Shown: in pieces, positions 63,505-64,000 of the stretch
Position numbering within the stretch: position 1 is the first letter of the stretch
Layout: each line of letters opens with the position of its first letter
Assembly: GCF_025465995.1 (NCBI RefSeq)
Contig: NZ_JANLNY010000023.1
Coordinates: 372,001 to 436,000, forward strand
Origin: Pseudomonas sp. 5P_3.1_Bac2
GTDB taxonomy: Bacteria > Pseudomonadota > Gammaproteobacteria > Pseudomonadales > Pseudomonadaceae
Length of the DNA stretch: 64,000 nt
Reading direction: 5' to 3'
Notes under the pieces: generated by a model
The model's input: the letters and a program-made list of their open reading frames with translations, nothing else
Databases searched by the model: none
Told to the model about the DNA's origin: nothing
Translations under genes and position numbers: made by a program

Positions 63505-64000
63505 TTACTTAATCAGGCCATCCAGCGGCGACGAGGCGCTGGCATAGAGTTTCTTCGGCATACGCCCGGCCAGATAGGCCATGCGCCCGGCAATGATCGC
63601 GTGCTTCATGGCTTCACCCATCAGGATCGGATTTTGCGCATGGGCGATGGCGCTGTTCATCAGCACCGCCTCGCAGCCCAGCTCCATGGCGATGGTGGCA
63701 TCGGAAGCCGTCCCCACCCCGGCATCGACCAATACCGGCACCGTAGCTTCTTCGAGGATGATGCGCAGGTTATACGGGTTGCAGATGCCCAAACCGGTGC
63801 CGATCAAGCCGGCCAGCGGCATGACCGCGATGCAGCCCATGGCCGCCAGTTCGCGGGCGATGATCGGGTCATCGCTGGTGTAGACCATCACGTCGAAGCC
63901 ATCTTTGACCAGCACTTCAGCGGCCTTGAGGGTTTCGATCACGTTGGGGAACAGGGTCTTCTGATCGGCCAGTACTTCCAACTTGACCAGCTTGTGCCCG
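63505..64000 (-). CDS. thiG: thiazole synthase, partial (N terminus beyond the window)
   Basis: The last about 165 codons, running off the right edge. It shows [72 protein letters not shown] and [14 protein letters not shown], the phosphate-binding barrel loops of ThiG. It builds the thiazole phosphate of thiamine from deoxyxylulose phosphate, dehydroglycine and ThiS-thiocarboxylate. The catalytic Lys lies in the missing part. thiS would be expected just outside the window. Confidence 0.96.
   Translation of the reverse strand, partial: GHKLVKLEVLADQKTLFPNVIETLKAAEVLVKDGFDVMVYTSDDPIIARELAAMGCIAVMPLAGLIGTGLGICNPYNLRIILEEATVPVLVDAGVGTASDATIAMELGCEAVLMNSAIAHAQNPILMGEAMKHAIIAGRMAYLAGRMPKKLYASASSPLDGLIK

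Overview
The window looks like chromosomal DNA of a Pseudomonas or a very close member of the Pseudomonadaceae. The evidence is a GC-rich gammaproteobacterial gene set in recognisable pseudomonad blocks: pilMNOPQ-aroK-aroB-damX-gltB-gltD-hemE beside a divergent class A PBP gene; pgk-epd-tkt with fba; ArsR/methyltransferase-metK; and SAH riboswitch-ahcY-metF. No rRNA, tRNA, CRISPR array, transposase or prophage gene was seen. Gene identities come from reading motifs and remembered family sequences; no database search was run.

Layout. Positions 1-2543 hold the end of an aryl-polyene-type fatty-acid operon (ketosynthase, dehydratase, ketoreductase, ketosynthase). Positions 2574-7300 are an accessory stretch: two exported proteins sharing a paralogous domain, a small cytochrome c, about 600 bp of 158-bp tandem repeats, a pdxI/ydbC-type aldo-keto reductase and an AT-rich acetyltransferase-like gene. 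Positions 7377-23023 (minus strand) are core: hemE, gltD, gltB, damX, aroB, aroK and the type IV pilus assembly genes pilQPONM. The PBP1a gene (23208) is divergent from pilM, followed by maeB, a staphylococcal-nuclease-like gene, rpmE and priA. At 30.7 kb the gene order changes to dbpA, a double-receiver diguanylate cyclase, a periplasmic binding protein, a YhiN-type flavoprotein, a YccS-type membrane protein and small housekeeping genes. Positions 39.3-45.2 kb carry fba, an MliC-like lipoprotein, pgk, epd and tkt.

Positions 45.3-55.3 kb centre on S-adenosylmethionine metabolism: an ArsR-methyltransferase fusion overlaps metK, and an SAH riboswitch precedes ahcY, then metF. Interspersed are a TDT/SLAC1-type transporter with its LysR gene, ligB, a lipoprotein cytochrome c' and a MAPEG protein. 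The right end carries ppnN, rhlE, yceI-cytochrome b561, bioA, rsmE, trmB and the start-truncated thiG.

Most content is ordinary core genome. The observations most worth a second look are (i) an intrinsic terminator hairpin downstream of rpmE that lies inside the signal-peptide codons of the nuclease gene; (ii) a perfect 16-bp palindrome before the ArsR-methyltransferase/metK operon, a likely SAM-cycle operator; (iii) the 158-bp tandem repeats and an oppositely oriented relative that bracket pdxI; (iv) the AT-rich acetyltransferase-like gene; and (v) the duplicated and fused exported-domain pair next to the aryl polyene operon.
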